DNA of 64,000 nt from Brenneria izadpanahii (GTDB lineage Bacteria; Pseudomonadota; Gammaproteobacteria; Enterobacterales; Enterobacteriaceae), in assembly GCF_017569925.1 (NCBI RefSeq), contig NZ_CP050854.1, positions 1,674,001 through 1,738,000 of the forward strand. Reading direction: 5' to 3'. The notes under the pieces were generated by a model. It did not search any database and was not told where the DNA came from. It saw only the letters and a list, made by a program, of their open reading frames with translations. Below are positions 10,034-18,184 of the stretch, one piece after another. The position numbers and the translations under genes were made by a program. Every line of letters begins with the position of its first letter. Within the stretch, counting starts at the first letter, position 1.

Positions 10034-10960
10034 TTAGTCGCGAATGAATTTCACGCCGGGCTTTGCGCGTTCGTCCACTTTTAATTCAAACACATCCGGA
10101 CGGGCATAGTGGCCGACCACATCGAAATCGTAGCGGGCGCGCTTAAGCTCTTCGGTATCGATTTCCGCGGTGAGCAACCCGGAATCATTTTTGAACGGCC
10201 CGGCCAGAATATCGCCCAGCGGGCCGACGATCACGCTGCCGCCTTGGATCAACGGCCGGTCTTCGTCCCAGCCCGTTACGCTAATTCCCAGCGCTTTGGG
10301 CGAGGGTTGCACCTGGCAGGCGCTGACCACGAAACAACGGCCTTCATGAGCGATGTGCCTCATGGAGCACAGCCATATATCGCGTTCGTCAACCGTTGGC
10401 GCACACCAGATTTCCAGCCCTTTGGCGTACATGGCGGTGCGCAGCAAAGGCATGTGGTTTTCCCAGCAAATGGCCGAGCCGATGCGTCCGGCTTCCGTTT
10501 CAACCACCGGCAGGGTGGAGCCGTCGCCCTGGCCCCAGATTAGGCGCTCGGTGCCGGTTGGCATCAGTTTGCGGTGCTTCGCCGCCAGTCCCTGCGCGGG
10601 TTCAAAAAACAGCGATGAGCAATAGAGCGAACTGCCGGCTCGTTCAATGACCCCGATCACCAGCGATGCGCCGGTGCGGGCGGACAAACCGGCCAGCGCT
10701 TCGGTTTCCGCGCCGGGCACCTCGATGGCGTTGTCGAAATAGCGCGCGAACGCTTCCCGTCCTTCAGGTAACCGGTAGCCGAGATAGGTGCCGAATATTT
10801 CCCCTTTGGGATAGCCGCCAAGTATGGCTTCGGGCAACACGACCAGCTTTGCGCCGCTGGCGGCGATGGCCTTTTCATAAGAGAGAATGAGCTTCAAGGT
10901 ATCGGCTTTACCGTTGGGCAACGCGCCGATTTGCAGTGCGGCAACAATGGATTTGGACAT
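10034..10960 (-). CDS. nitrilase / carbon-nitrogen hydrolase family
   Basis: This 308-residue cytosolic enzyme belongs to the nitrilase superfamily and probably hydrolyses a nitrile to an acid plus ammonia. The catalytic triad is visible: Glu44 in [14 protein letters not shown], Lys131 in KHRKLMPT, and Cys165 in [13 protein letters not shown]. The [10 protein letters not shown] and GGYPKG motifs are those of true nitrilases (branch 1) rather than amidases. I chose the ATG at 10960, which has AGAGG eight bases upstream, over the upstream in-frame start at 10996. It is divergent from a LysR-type regulator and is probably its target. The substrate is unknown; plant-derived arylacetonitriles are plausible for a plant-associated host, but that is inference. 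Confidence 0.92.
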   Translation of the reverse strand: MSKSIVAALQIGALPNGKADTLKLILSYEKAIAASGAKLVVLPEAILGGYPKGEIFGTYLGYRLPEGREAFARYFDNAIEVPGAETEALAGLSARTGASLVIGVIERAGSSLYCSSLFFEPAQGLAAKHRKLMPTGTERLIWGQGDGSTLPVVETEAGRIGSAICWENHMPLLRTAMYAKGLEIWCAPTVDERDIWLCSMRHIAHEGRCFVVSACQVQPSPKALGISVTGWDEDRPLIQGGSVIVGPLGDILAGPFKNDSGLLTAEIDTEELKRARYDFDVVGHYARPDVFELKVDERAKPGVKFIRD

Positions 10961-10993
10961 GTCAAAAACCTCTGAAAGGACGGATAGACTCGT

Positions 10994-11110
10994 CATACTT
11001 CAAGTTGCATGAGCGTGGGCCGCCTAATTGCCCGGCCTTTCTCTGGGCTTCGCCCCGGCGGATTTGCCGCTGCGTCGGCGCCTTCCTGCGACTCAAGTTA
11101 TTTAGAGTAC
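10994..11110. repeat. MITE-like dispersed palindromic element between nitrilase and LysR genes
   Basis: The element opens with CATACTTCAAGTTGCATG and closes with CGACTCAAGTTATTTAGAGT, imperfect inverted ends enclosing a GC-rich stem-like core. Related starts occur at 7831, 32329 and 42499 and a related interior at about 49195. It occupies most of the divergent promoter region. Naming it a MITE is inference, because no target-site duplication could be confirmed. Confidence 0.55.
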
Positions 11111-11166
11111 AAATAATGATATAGAATGCGCTGTTACCAATAAAGTTCGAATGGTTGCTAATCGAT

Positions 11167-12078
11167 ATGAATGATATAAATATCGCCCGAGCCGATTTGA
11201 ATCTGCTAAAAGTCTTTGAAGCGCTTTATGAAGAGGGCAGCGCCAGCCGCGCGGCAATCCGTTTGCACGTAACCCAGTCGGCGGTCAGCGCCTCGCTTGC
11301 CCGATTACGCGAACTCTACGGCGAACAGTTGTTCCGGCGCACCGGCCGCGGTTTAGCGCCGACGCCGTTGGCCAGTCAGTTAAAACCCGTGGTCACGGAA
11401 GCGCTGAACCGATTTCGGCAGAGCCTGACGATGGTTTCCCCCCAGCCTGACGGCTATGAGGGGCGCTCGGTGATCATCGGGCTTTCCGATGATTTTGAAA
11501 TCGCCATCGGCTCCCGGCTCATCAAGATAATGGCTGAACGGGCGCCAAAACTCCGGTTGATTTTTCGTCAGACGCATAGCCAGATAGTGTCGTCCGCCCT
11601 GATGGAGCGCAAAATTGATATGGCCATCGCATCCGGGGGCTTTTCCAGCCGGGCGTTGAGTCACGAATGGGTTGGGGAAGGGGAGTATGCCTGCCTGGTC
11701 GATCCCGAATTCCATCAGGCGGATGAGGTCATGGATCTGGATCGTTTTGTGGCAAGCGACCATGTTCTGATCTCATCGGGCGGATTTATCGGCATTGTGG
11801 ATGAGGCGTTGGCGGCCGCCGGCCTGAAGCGCAACATTGCGGCGTCCACCACCCATTTCGCTGCATTGCCCTACCTGCTGAAGGGGTCTTCGGCGATTGC
11901 CACCATTCCGGCGCACGCGGCGCGGGCCATTGTCGCAATCAGCGGATTGCAGATGCTGCCTTGTCCGGTCAGCTTGCGCCGTTATCCCATTGAGGTCGGC
12001 TGGCGAACCACCGGCTCATTCGACAAAATCGAACTCAAGGTTAAAGGGGCGATCGAAGAATGTTTCAGACAGCCGTAG
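11167..12078 (+). CDS. LysR-family transcriptional regulator
   Basis: This is a 303-residue LysR-type regulator. The N-terminal winged helix-turn-helix reads DLNLLKVFEALYEEGSASRAA followed by LHVTQSAVSASLARLRELYG, with the recognition helix in the usual place. A periplasmic-binding-protein-like effector domain spans ~90-300. I prefer the ATG at 11167 to the in-frame TTG at 11155. Neither has an outstanding ribosome-binding site. It is transcribed divergently from the nitrilase gene, and the ~200-base gap between them is where LysR proteins normally act, so control of the nitrilase is likely. The inducer is unknown. Confidence 0.92.
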   Translation: MNDINIARADLNLLKVFEALYEEGSASRAAIRLHVTQSAVSASLARLRELYGEQLFRRTGRGLAPTPLASQLKPVVTEALNRFRQSLTMVSPQPDGYEGRSVIIGLSDDFEIAIGSRLIKIMAERAPKLRLIFRQTHSQIVSSALMERKIDMAIASGGFSSRALSHEWVGEGEYACLVDPEFHQADEVMDLDRFVASDHVLISSGGFIGIVDEALAAAGLKRNIAASTTHFAALPYLLKGSSAIATIPAHAARAIVAISGLQMLPCPVSLRRYPIEVGWRTTGSFDKIELKVKGAIEECFRQP

Positions 12079-12293
12079 CCCGCCGCGACGGACTTAGCCT
12101 GTTGATAAAGTTAGATGCATCGCCATTAATGACCCCCTCCCAGCCTCAGGAGCCTGACACTCTCCTTCCCCTGTGTCGGGCGCGTGCGACGAGGTTGCAT
12201 GAAAATGGCGGTATGGTGGCGCACGAAACTGTCTCTGAGTCCGCATAAAAATGTGACTAAGAAAAAGCCCTTGTCAGGGAGGCGCTGAACAGA

Positions 12294-12329
12294 CTCCCTC
12301 CCCTGCGAAGGGGAGGGTTGGGGTGGGGT
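12294..12329. repeat. dispersed G-rich hairpin element, isolated copy
   Basis: This is the same 36-base block as in the 5.5-kb array, with a slightly different loop (TGCGAA), and is again preceded by CTTGTCAGGGAGG at 12270. It lies between the LysR gene and the convergent yehS gene. The rest of 12079-12354 has no recognisable gene. Confidence 0.8.
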
Positions 12330-12354
12330 TAGAACCAGAAAGTTGTCGTCAAAA

Positions 12355-12819
12355 TCAGCCGTTGCGCAGGCGAACCGCCAGTCCCTTTAGAAAATAGCGC
12401 AGCACCTGATCGCCGCATTCGCGGTAGTTTTTATGGTCCGGCGCACGCAGCATGGCGGTCAATTCCGGTTGCGACAGGCGGAAATTCTGCGCTTGCAGTA
12501 TCTCCTGAATATCGGTGGTTTTCAGCGCAAACGCCACCCGCAGCTTCTTGAGAATAATGTTGTTGGTGATCCGGCGTTCGATTTTGGGGGCCGGGCGGCT
12601 ATCGTCTTTACCGCGTTTGTGAATAATCAGGCCGTCGAGAAACGCGCCCATCAGGATATCAGGACAAAGCTGGTAGCCTTCTTCCTCTTCTTTTTTGACG
12701 AACCCGGCCATTTGCTGCGGCGTGACGCTGGTGTCCATTAGCGCCAGAATTTCAATCAATTGCCCATTATTCAGATTCAGCATGTAGCGCACGCTACGCA
12801 ATACGTCGTTATTTATCAT
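12355..12819 (-). CDS. yehS: DUF1456 protein, YehS-like
   Basis: This 154-residue protein is of unknown function and is an orthologue of E. coli YehS (156 residues). It contains two DUF1456 repeats, with conserved pieces NDVLRSVRYMLNLNN, EEEGYQLCPDILMGAFLDGL, RRITNNIILKKLRVAF and MLRAPDHKNYRECGDQVLRYF at expected positions. It has no signal peptide or membrane segment, so it is presumably cytosolic. It appears to be a single-gene unit. Confidence 0.93.
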   Translation of the reverse strand: MINNDVLRSVRYMLNLNNGQLIEILALMDTSVTPQQMAGFVKKEEEEGYQLCPDILMGAFLDGLIIHKRGKDDSRPAPKIERRITNNIILKKLRVAFALKTTDIQEILQAQNFRLSQPELTAMLRAPDHKNYRECGDQVLRYFLKGLAVRLRNG

Positions 12820-12915
12820 TACCGGATTATTCCCGCCGTTTATTCATGGCGGGTAGTATAAAGCGTTCCACGCGCAAACGCAGTAAAGGATACCCCTATA
12901 GACTGGGCGTCCCGA

Positions 12916-13437
12916 TCAGTGGAACGTTTCTCTGCCGGTAAAGTGGCCTACCCAGCCCGCCGGGTTGGTAAAGATGCGAATAGCGACAAAGTCAGGATAC
13001 TCGCCGCAGTCGAACCAGTGGCGCGTATTGGCCGGCACGCGCAGCAGATCGCCCGCTTCACAGGTCAAGCGGAAAACGTGATCGTTAATCGGTACGAAAA
13101 AGGTGCCGCTGCCATGAACGAAAAAACGTACCTCATCTTCGCTATGGGTGTGCTCCTGGAGAAACTTTTCCCGTAGCTCCTGGCGCTGCGGGTGATCCGG
13201 CGTCAGTCTGATCACATCCGATGAGGTATAGCCTTCCTGCTGCTTGAGCCGTTCAATTTCATCGTGGAAGTGGGCGAGCAGCGATTCGCTGTCGGCATCG
13301 TGGCTGATGCCGTTAATGTCCCAATGCTCCAGTTGAATACCGGCGCCGGCCAGCAGGGCGGAGATATCGCCGAATCGGGACAACTGTTGGACAGGCTGGG
13401 CGATCTGCGGACGCTGAAAAATTGATAGAGTGGTCAT
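12916..13437 (-). CDS. mtnD: acireductone dioxygenase
   Basis: This 173-residue cupin metalloenzyme of the methionine salvage pathway oxidises acireductone to 2-keto-4-methylthiobutyrate and formate (Fe form) or in an off-pathway reaction (Ni form). Metal ligands are visible in EHTHSEDEVRFFVHG (two His and the following Glu) and in PANTRHWFD (distal His). The length is typical. GAGGT lies about ten bases before the ATG. The other mtn genes are not next to it in this window. Its neighbour on the same strand is the cystathionine lyase gene, 223 bases upstream, so it sits beside other sulfur amino-acid genes. Confidence 0.95.
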   Translation of the reverse strand: MTTLSIFQRPQIAQPVQQLSRFGDISALLAGAGIQLEHWDINGISHDADSESLLAHFHDEIERLKQQEGYTSSDVIRLTPDHPQRQELREKFLQEHTHSEDEVRFFVHGSGTFFVPINDHVFRLTCEAGDLLRVPANTRHWFDCGEYPDFVAIRIFTNPAGWVGHFTGRETFH

Positions 13438-13660
13438 GGTTTTTACCTCAGGTCGTCGTCAATAACACGGTTAACCTTTATCTTTGTGAGGATAAAAAAC
13501 AAGACGCTTTATTTATATCTTATTCCAGTATTTCACTTACCCGAATGCTACCGCCGTTGCCCCATCTTATGCCCGCCGCGTACGGCTTCTGCCGCAACCT
13601 CCGCACGCGTACGGCGCCGCCGGTTTCTTTCTCCCTCATGCGTCCCGGAGGCGCTTAATG

Positions 13661-14821
13661 CTAGCGATTGTTTTCCTGCGTGTTCAGCGCCTGGCGTAGA
13701 TCGTCGATCAGATCCTGCGGATTTTCGATGCCGACGGACAGGCGCAGCAAATGCGGGGTGATTCCTTTTTGCAGCCGGATCTTCAGCGGCACCGAAGCGT
13801 GCGTCATGGAGAACGGCTGACTAATCAGGCTTTCGACGCCCCCCAGACTTTCCGCCAGCGTGAACAGCCGGGTTTTCTGGATCACCGCGCGGGCATAGCC
13901 CTCGTCGCCCTGCAGGCGCACCGAGATCATTCCGCCCGCGGCCGACATCTGCCGCTTCGCCAGCTCATGCTGGGGGTGGCTGGACAGCCCCGGATAATAG
14001 ACCTGCTCCACCTGCGGCTGTTGCTCCAGCCAGCGGGCGAGGGTCAGCGCGTTGGCGCTGTGCCGCTCAATCCGCAACGCCAGCGTGCGTATGCCGCGCA
14101 AGGTGAGGAAACTGCTGAAAGGATCGAGGATGCCGCCCACGGCGTTCTGCAGGTAGGCCAACTGCGACGCCAGATCCGGGTTATTGCCCACCACCGCGAG
14201 ACCGGCGATCACGTCGGAATGGCCATTCAGATATTTGGTGGCGGAGTGCACCACGATATCGAATCCCAGCGCCAGCGGACGTTGCAGCGCCGGCGAGGCG
14301 AAGGTGTTGTCCGCCACGCTGATGAGATGATGTTTTCTGGCGATATCGGCTATCGCCGCCAGATCCGCCAGCTTCAGCAGCGGATTGGTCGGGGTTTCCA
14401 CCCAGATTAGGCGCGTCTGCGGGGTAATGGCCTGCTCCAGCGCCTGAATATCGGCCGGATCAACGTAGGTGATCTGTAGTCCGGCGGAGCGTTTACGTAC
14501 GTTTTCCAGCAAGCGCCAGGTGCCGCCGTATAGATCGTCCACCGCCACGATATGGCTGCCGTGATCGAGCAATTCAAGGATCGTTGAACTGGCCGCCAGA
14601 CCGGAGGCAAAGGCAAACCCCCGGATCCCTCCCTCCAGCTCCGCAATGGCGGCTTCCAGGGCGCTCCGGGTCGGATTGCCGCTGCGGGAATATTCGTAGC
14701 CGGTATGTTCTCCCGGCGCCAATTGCGCAAAAGTCGAGGTGGCGTAAATGGCCGGCATCACCGCGCCGGTACTGTCCGGGGTGTAACCAGCGTGGACGGT
14801 TTGGGTATCAAAACGGCTCAT
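13661..14821 (-). CDS. cystathionine gamma-lyase / gamma-synthase family PLP enzyme
   Basis: This is a 386-residue Cys/Met-metabolism PLP enzyme. The pyridoxal lysine is in VVHSATKYLNGHSDVIAG. The substrate-binding tyrosine/arginine segment is TGYEYSRSGNPTRSALE, and a C-terminal GGVESLISQPFSMTHAS segment is present. I start it at the ATG at 14821 (MSRFDTQTVHAGYTPD), which has AAGGA seven bases upstream; an earlier in-frame ATG at 14872 lacks family similarity. It follows a cystathionine beta-synthase gene by 60 bases on the same strand. That pairing points to gamma-lyase activity in reverse transsulfuration (cystathionine to cysteine) rather than MetB-type synthesis, although the fold alone cannot separate the two. 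Confidence 0.9.
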   Translation of the reverse strand: MSRFDTQTVHAGYTPDSTGAVMPAIYATSTFAQLAPGEHTGYEYSRSGNPTRSALEAAIAELEGGIRGFAFASGLAASSTILELLDHGSHIVAVDDLYGGTWRLLENVRKRSAGLQITYVDPADIQALEQAITPQTRLIWVETPTNPLLKLADLAAIADIARKHHLISVADNTFASPALQRPLALGFDIVVHSATKYLNGHSDVIAGLAVVGNNPDLASQLAYLQNAVGGILDPFSSFLTLRGIRTLALRIERHSANALTLARWLEQQPQVEQVYYPGLSSHPQHELAKRQMSAAGGMISVRLQGDEGYARAVIQKTRLFTLAESLGGVESLISQPFSMTHASVPLKIRLQKGITPHLLRLSVGIENPQDLIDDLRQALNTQENNR

Positions 14822-14881
14822 AACGTATTCCTTGTGAGTCAGAAAATGTGAGTCAGAAAACTTGTGGGTCAAAAAAGAGAT

Positions 14882-16249
14882 TCAGCGCAGCGCCTGCCGC
14901 CAGTGGTTCAGTACATCGGTGCGGGTGATCAGGCCGAGAAAGCGTTCGCCGTCCAGAATGATGGCGACATGCCCGCGATCGAAAGTCGCGAGCAATTCAT
15001 CGTGTGATGCATCCTTATCCAGAGTATTGATCCGTTCGGACATGGCGTCGCGGGCGGTAAGCGAGAAATGCCGCGCATTTTTCTTCAGACTGTTGAGCAG
15101 ATCCCATTCATCAATAATGCCCACCACGCGATCGTTTTCCAGCACCGGCAGCTGTGAAATGTCGTACAGGCGCATGCGGGCATGAACCACCGCCAGCGTG
15201 TCGTCGGGAGCGACCGATACCGTGGCGCCTTCATCGTGCCGGTAGGTGATCAGATCGCGCAGATCGCCGTGCGGCGGACGTTTAATCAGCCCTTGTTCCA
15301 CCATCCAGTAATCGTTGAACATTTTGGAGAGATATTTATTGCCGCTGTCGCAGACCAGCGTGACCACCCGCTTGGGCTTGGTCTGCGCCTGGCAATAGCG
15401 CAGCGCGGCGGCCAGCAGCGTGCCGCTGGAGGAGCCGGCCAGCACGCCTTCTTTACGCAGCAGTTCCCGCGCCGCGCTAAAGGATTCGGCGTCGCTGATG
15501 GAGTAAGCCTGTTTTACCTGCCTGAAATCGGCCAGTTCGGGAATAAAGTCTTCGCCGATCCCTTCCACTCGCCAGCTTCCGGCTTCCCCCACCGTACCCT
15601 GTTTTAGATAGTCGGTGAGAATAGAGCCTTGCGGATCGGCGAGTACGAATTCGGTATCGGGCGATACCTGCGAAAAATAACGGCTGAGGCCGCCCAGCGT
15701 GCCGCCTGAGCCGACGCCCACCACAATGGCGTCAATCTGTTGCTCCAACTGCCGCCATAGCTCAGGGCCGGTGGTGCGATAGTGCGCGTCCGGGTTGGCG
15801 GGGTTGTTGAACTGATCGATGTAATAGGCGCCGGGAATCTCTTCCGCCAGCCGGCGGGCGTAATCCTGATAATAATCCGGATGCCCTTTGGCGACGTCGG
15901 AACGCGTCAGCAGCACTTCCGTCCCCAATGCCCGCAGATGGAAAATCTTCTCCCGGCTCATTTTGTCCGGCACCACCAGCACCAGCCGGTAGCCTTTCAG
16001 CGCCGCCACCAGCGCCAGCCCCAATCCCGTGTTGCCGGCGGTGGCTTCAACGATGGCGCCCCCCGGCTTAAGCCGGCCTTGCTGCTCCGCATGTTCGATC
16101 ATCGACAAGGCGACCCGATCTTTAATCGAGCCGCCGGGGTTTTGGTTTTCCAGTTTGATGAAAAGCCGGCATGGGCCGGTGTCGAAATGCGTCAGTTCAA
16201 GTAATGGCGTATCACCAATAAAATCAAGCACTGAGGTCGAGATTGCCAT
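14882..16249 (-). CDS. cystathionine beta-synthase with C-terminal CBS domain pair
   Basis: This 455-residue PLP enzyme makes cystathionine from homocysteine and serine (or O-acetylserine). The N-terminal catalytic fold carries the PLP lysine in NPGGSIKDRVALSMIE, the phosphate-cradle segment GVGSGGTLGGLSRY, and EATAGNTGLGLALVAA. The last ~120 residues form two CBS motifs (VHARMRLYDISQLPVLENDRV and the MSERINTLDKDASHDELL region), a regulatory Bateman module, which separates it from plain cysteine synthase. Together with the gene 60 bases downstream it encodes reverse transsulfuration from methionine to cysteine, a route absent from standard E. coli. Confidence 0.93.
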   Translation of the reverse strand: MAISTSVLDFIGDTPLLELTHFDTGPCRLFIKLENQNPGGSIKDRVALSMIEHAEQQGRLKPGGAIVEATAGNTGLGLALVAALKGYRLVLVVPDKMSREKIFHLRALGTEVLLTRSDVAKGHPDYYQDYARRLAEEIPGAYYIDQFNNPANPDAHYRTTGPELWRQLEQQIDAIVVGVGSGGTLGGLSRYFSQVSPDTEFVLADPQGSILTDYLKQGTVGEAGSWRVEGIGEDFIPELADFRQVKQAYSISDAESFSAARELLRKEGVLAGSSSGTLLAAALRYCQAQTKPKRVVTLVCDSGNKYLSKMFNDYWMVEQGLIKRPPHGDLRDLITYRHDEGATVSVAPDDTLAVVHARMRLYDISQLPVLENDRVVGIIDEWDLLNSLKKNARHFSLTARDAMSERINTLDKDASHDELLATFDRGHVAIILDGERFLGLITRTDVLNHWRQALR

Positions 16250-16417
16250 GTTTTTCCGCCCTGAAATAAATTACCAGGCACCATATTAGATCTGCGGAAA
16301 AACCGGACGAACGAAATAAATCACCAATGAATATGCATATATGTAATATAAAATCCTGTTTGGCCGTATAGATGTACGGGGGTTCAGCGGTTTAGACGCA
16401 TATACTTCCGGCGGAAG

Positions 16418-18184
16418 CTATACCGATGCGCGCAATTTCCAGCCTTGCGCTTCCTGTTGCCGCCGCCATAAGCGTGAATAGAGGCCGTCCTGCGCAAGCA
16501 GTTCCTGATGCGTTCCCTGTTCGACCAACCGGCCGTGGTCGAGCACCAGGATAAGGTCGGCATGACGGATATTTTTGAGCCGGTGAGCAATCACCACGAC
16601 GGTGCGTCCACGCGCCAGTTCGGTCATGGCGCGCTGAATTTCAGCTTCGGCGGAAGGGTCGACGCTGGCGGTGGCTTCGTCTAATAACAGTATCGGCGCG
16701 TTTTTCAGCAGCGCTCTGGCGATGGAAATACGCTGACGTTCGCCGCCGGACAACGATCCGCCGCCTTCATCCAACAGGGTGTCGTAACCCTGCGGCAATG
16801 CCTCGATGAAGCGGTGCGCCTGAGCGCGTTTCGCCGCATCGATCGCCTCTTCACGGCTGGCGTCCGGTTTGCCGATACGCAGATTATCCAGCACCGAACC
16901 GGAGAACAGGAGAACATCCTGGAAAACCATCGCCACATGTTGATGAAGCTGTTCGGTGCCGATATCGCGCAGATTGACGCCGCCCAGACGGATCCGGCCG
17001 TGCCGAACGTCCCATAACCGGGCGATCAAATGGACCAGCGTGCTTTTACCGGCGCCGCTGGGGCCGACGATAGCGGTAAAGCGGTTGGCGGGGATCGTGC
17101 ATGAGACGTCGCTAAGCGTCAGCGCTTCCTGTGGTATGTCGTACCGATCGTCATAAGCGAAGCCAACATATTCAAAAACGATGTCTTCGCCCTGCGGCGT
17201 CAACGGGTGGATGGGTTCCGACAATGCTTTTTCCGCCAGCAGCGATTCAATTCGCGAAAGTGAACGACGCGCGAAGCGCAGCATCAGCGTCGATAGCCCG
17301 ACATCAAATAGCTGGCGGTATACCGGCAGGGCCAGTATCAGGAACAGGATCAGAACGTCCGGGGACAAGGCGCCGTCGGATAGCCACCAAACGCCGGCCA
17401 GCACCAGACTGATGTATCCCATTTCCAGCATAAAACCGTAACCGGCCAGCCAGGGCGCGGGTTTGGACTCAACGGCTAGCGTGGCGTCGTGATGTTCGGT
17501 CAGAATCGACTCCAGACGTTTCCAGGCCTGACCAAAGCGCCCGAAGCTGCGGATGACCGCAATGCCCTGTACATATTCCTGCAGGGCGGACTGCGCCGCT
17601 ACGCCGGAGGCGATCATCCGGTCGCCGGGGCGGGCCGCCATGCGCTGGCTCAAGCTCAGCATCAGCAGCGCCAGCGGGATCCCGGCGCAGGTCAGCAACG
17701 CCAGATGCCAGTCTACCCACAGCAGAAAAAGCATAAGAAATATCGGCATGGCCAGGCCGGACACGAACACCCCTAAAAAGTGCGACCAGAGGTGTTCGAT
17801 CAGTTCCAGATCCGACGTCAGCCGCGCGGCCAGATCGCCCCCGCGTTGACGGTTGAACCAACCCATCGGCAACCGGCCCAGATGGTCGGCGATACGCAGC
17901 CGCGCTTCGCCCATCATGGCGTAGGCGCCGCTGAATATCAACGGCATGCCGCAGTAGCCGGCGCCGATGCGCAGCGCCACGCTGGCAAGCATCGCCAGAC
18001 CATAGCCAACGGATTGCGCCGGCGTATTGACGCCCGTGAAAACGTTGTGCAACAGGCCGTAGAGCGCCATATAGAAGAGCGCGGAAAAAAATCCCTCGGC
18101 CACGCACCACGCCAGCCCGCGCACTAATCGCGGGTCGCGGGTTCCCGATAATCTGAAGCCGGATTGTACCAATTCACGAATCAT
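16418..18184 (-). CDS. ABC transporter half-unit, fused permease-ATPase (siderophore type, YbtQ-like)
   Basis: This 588-residue half-transporter carries six membrane helices (~30-310) followed by a nucleotide-binding domain. Walker A is GPSGAGKST, the signature LSGGERQRISIARALL, and Walker B LLLDEATASVD. The start is the ATG at 18184, which overlaps the stop of the partner gene (TAATG). The earlier in-frame start at 18265 would run far into that gene. It almost certainly forms a heterodimer with the upstream product. Architecture and the adjoining AraC/PchR-like regulator resemble YbtP-YbtQ and IrtAB, inner-membrane uptake systems for ferric siderophores. No siderophore synthesis gene or outer-membrane receptor is in the window, so an exporter role cannot be excluded. 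Confidence 0.9.
   Translation of the reverse strand: MIRELVQSGFRLSGTRDPRLVRGLAWCVAEGFFSALFYMALYGLLHNVFTGVNTPAQSVGYGLAMLASVALRIGAGYCGMPLIFSGAYAMMGEARLRIADHLGRLPMGWFNRQRGGDLAARLTSDLELIEHLWSHFLGVFVSGLAMPIFLMLFLLWVDWHLALLTCAGIPLALLMLSLSQRMAARPGDRMIASGVAAQSALQEYVQGIAVIRSFGRFGQAWKRLESILTEHHDATLAVESKPAPWLAGYGFMLEMGYISLVLAGVWWLSDGALSPDVLILFLILALPVYRQLFDVGLSTLMLRFARRSLSRIESLLAEKALSEPIHPLTPQGEDIVFEYVGFAYDDRYDIPQEALTLSDVSCTIPANRFTAIVGPSGAGKSTLVHLIARLWDVRHGRIRLGGVNLRDIGTEQLHQHVAMVFQDVLLFSGSVLDNLRIGKPDASREEAIDAAKRAQAHRFIEALPQGYDTLLDEGGGSLSGGERQRISIARALLKNAPILLLDEATASVDPSAEAEIQRAMTELARGRTVVVIAHRLKNIRHADLILVLDHGRLVEQGTHQELLAQDGLYSRLWRRQQEAQGWKLRASV

Noticed and set aside
10936..11124. 62-codon open frame before the LysR gene
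   Set aside because: It runs through the dispersed repeat element and opposes the nitrilase start, so it is not a plausible gene.
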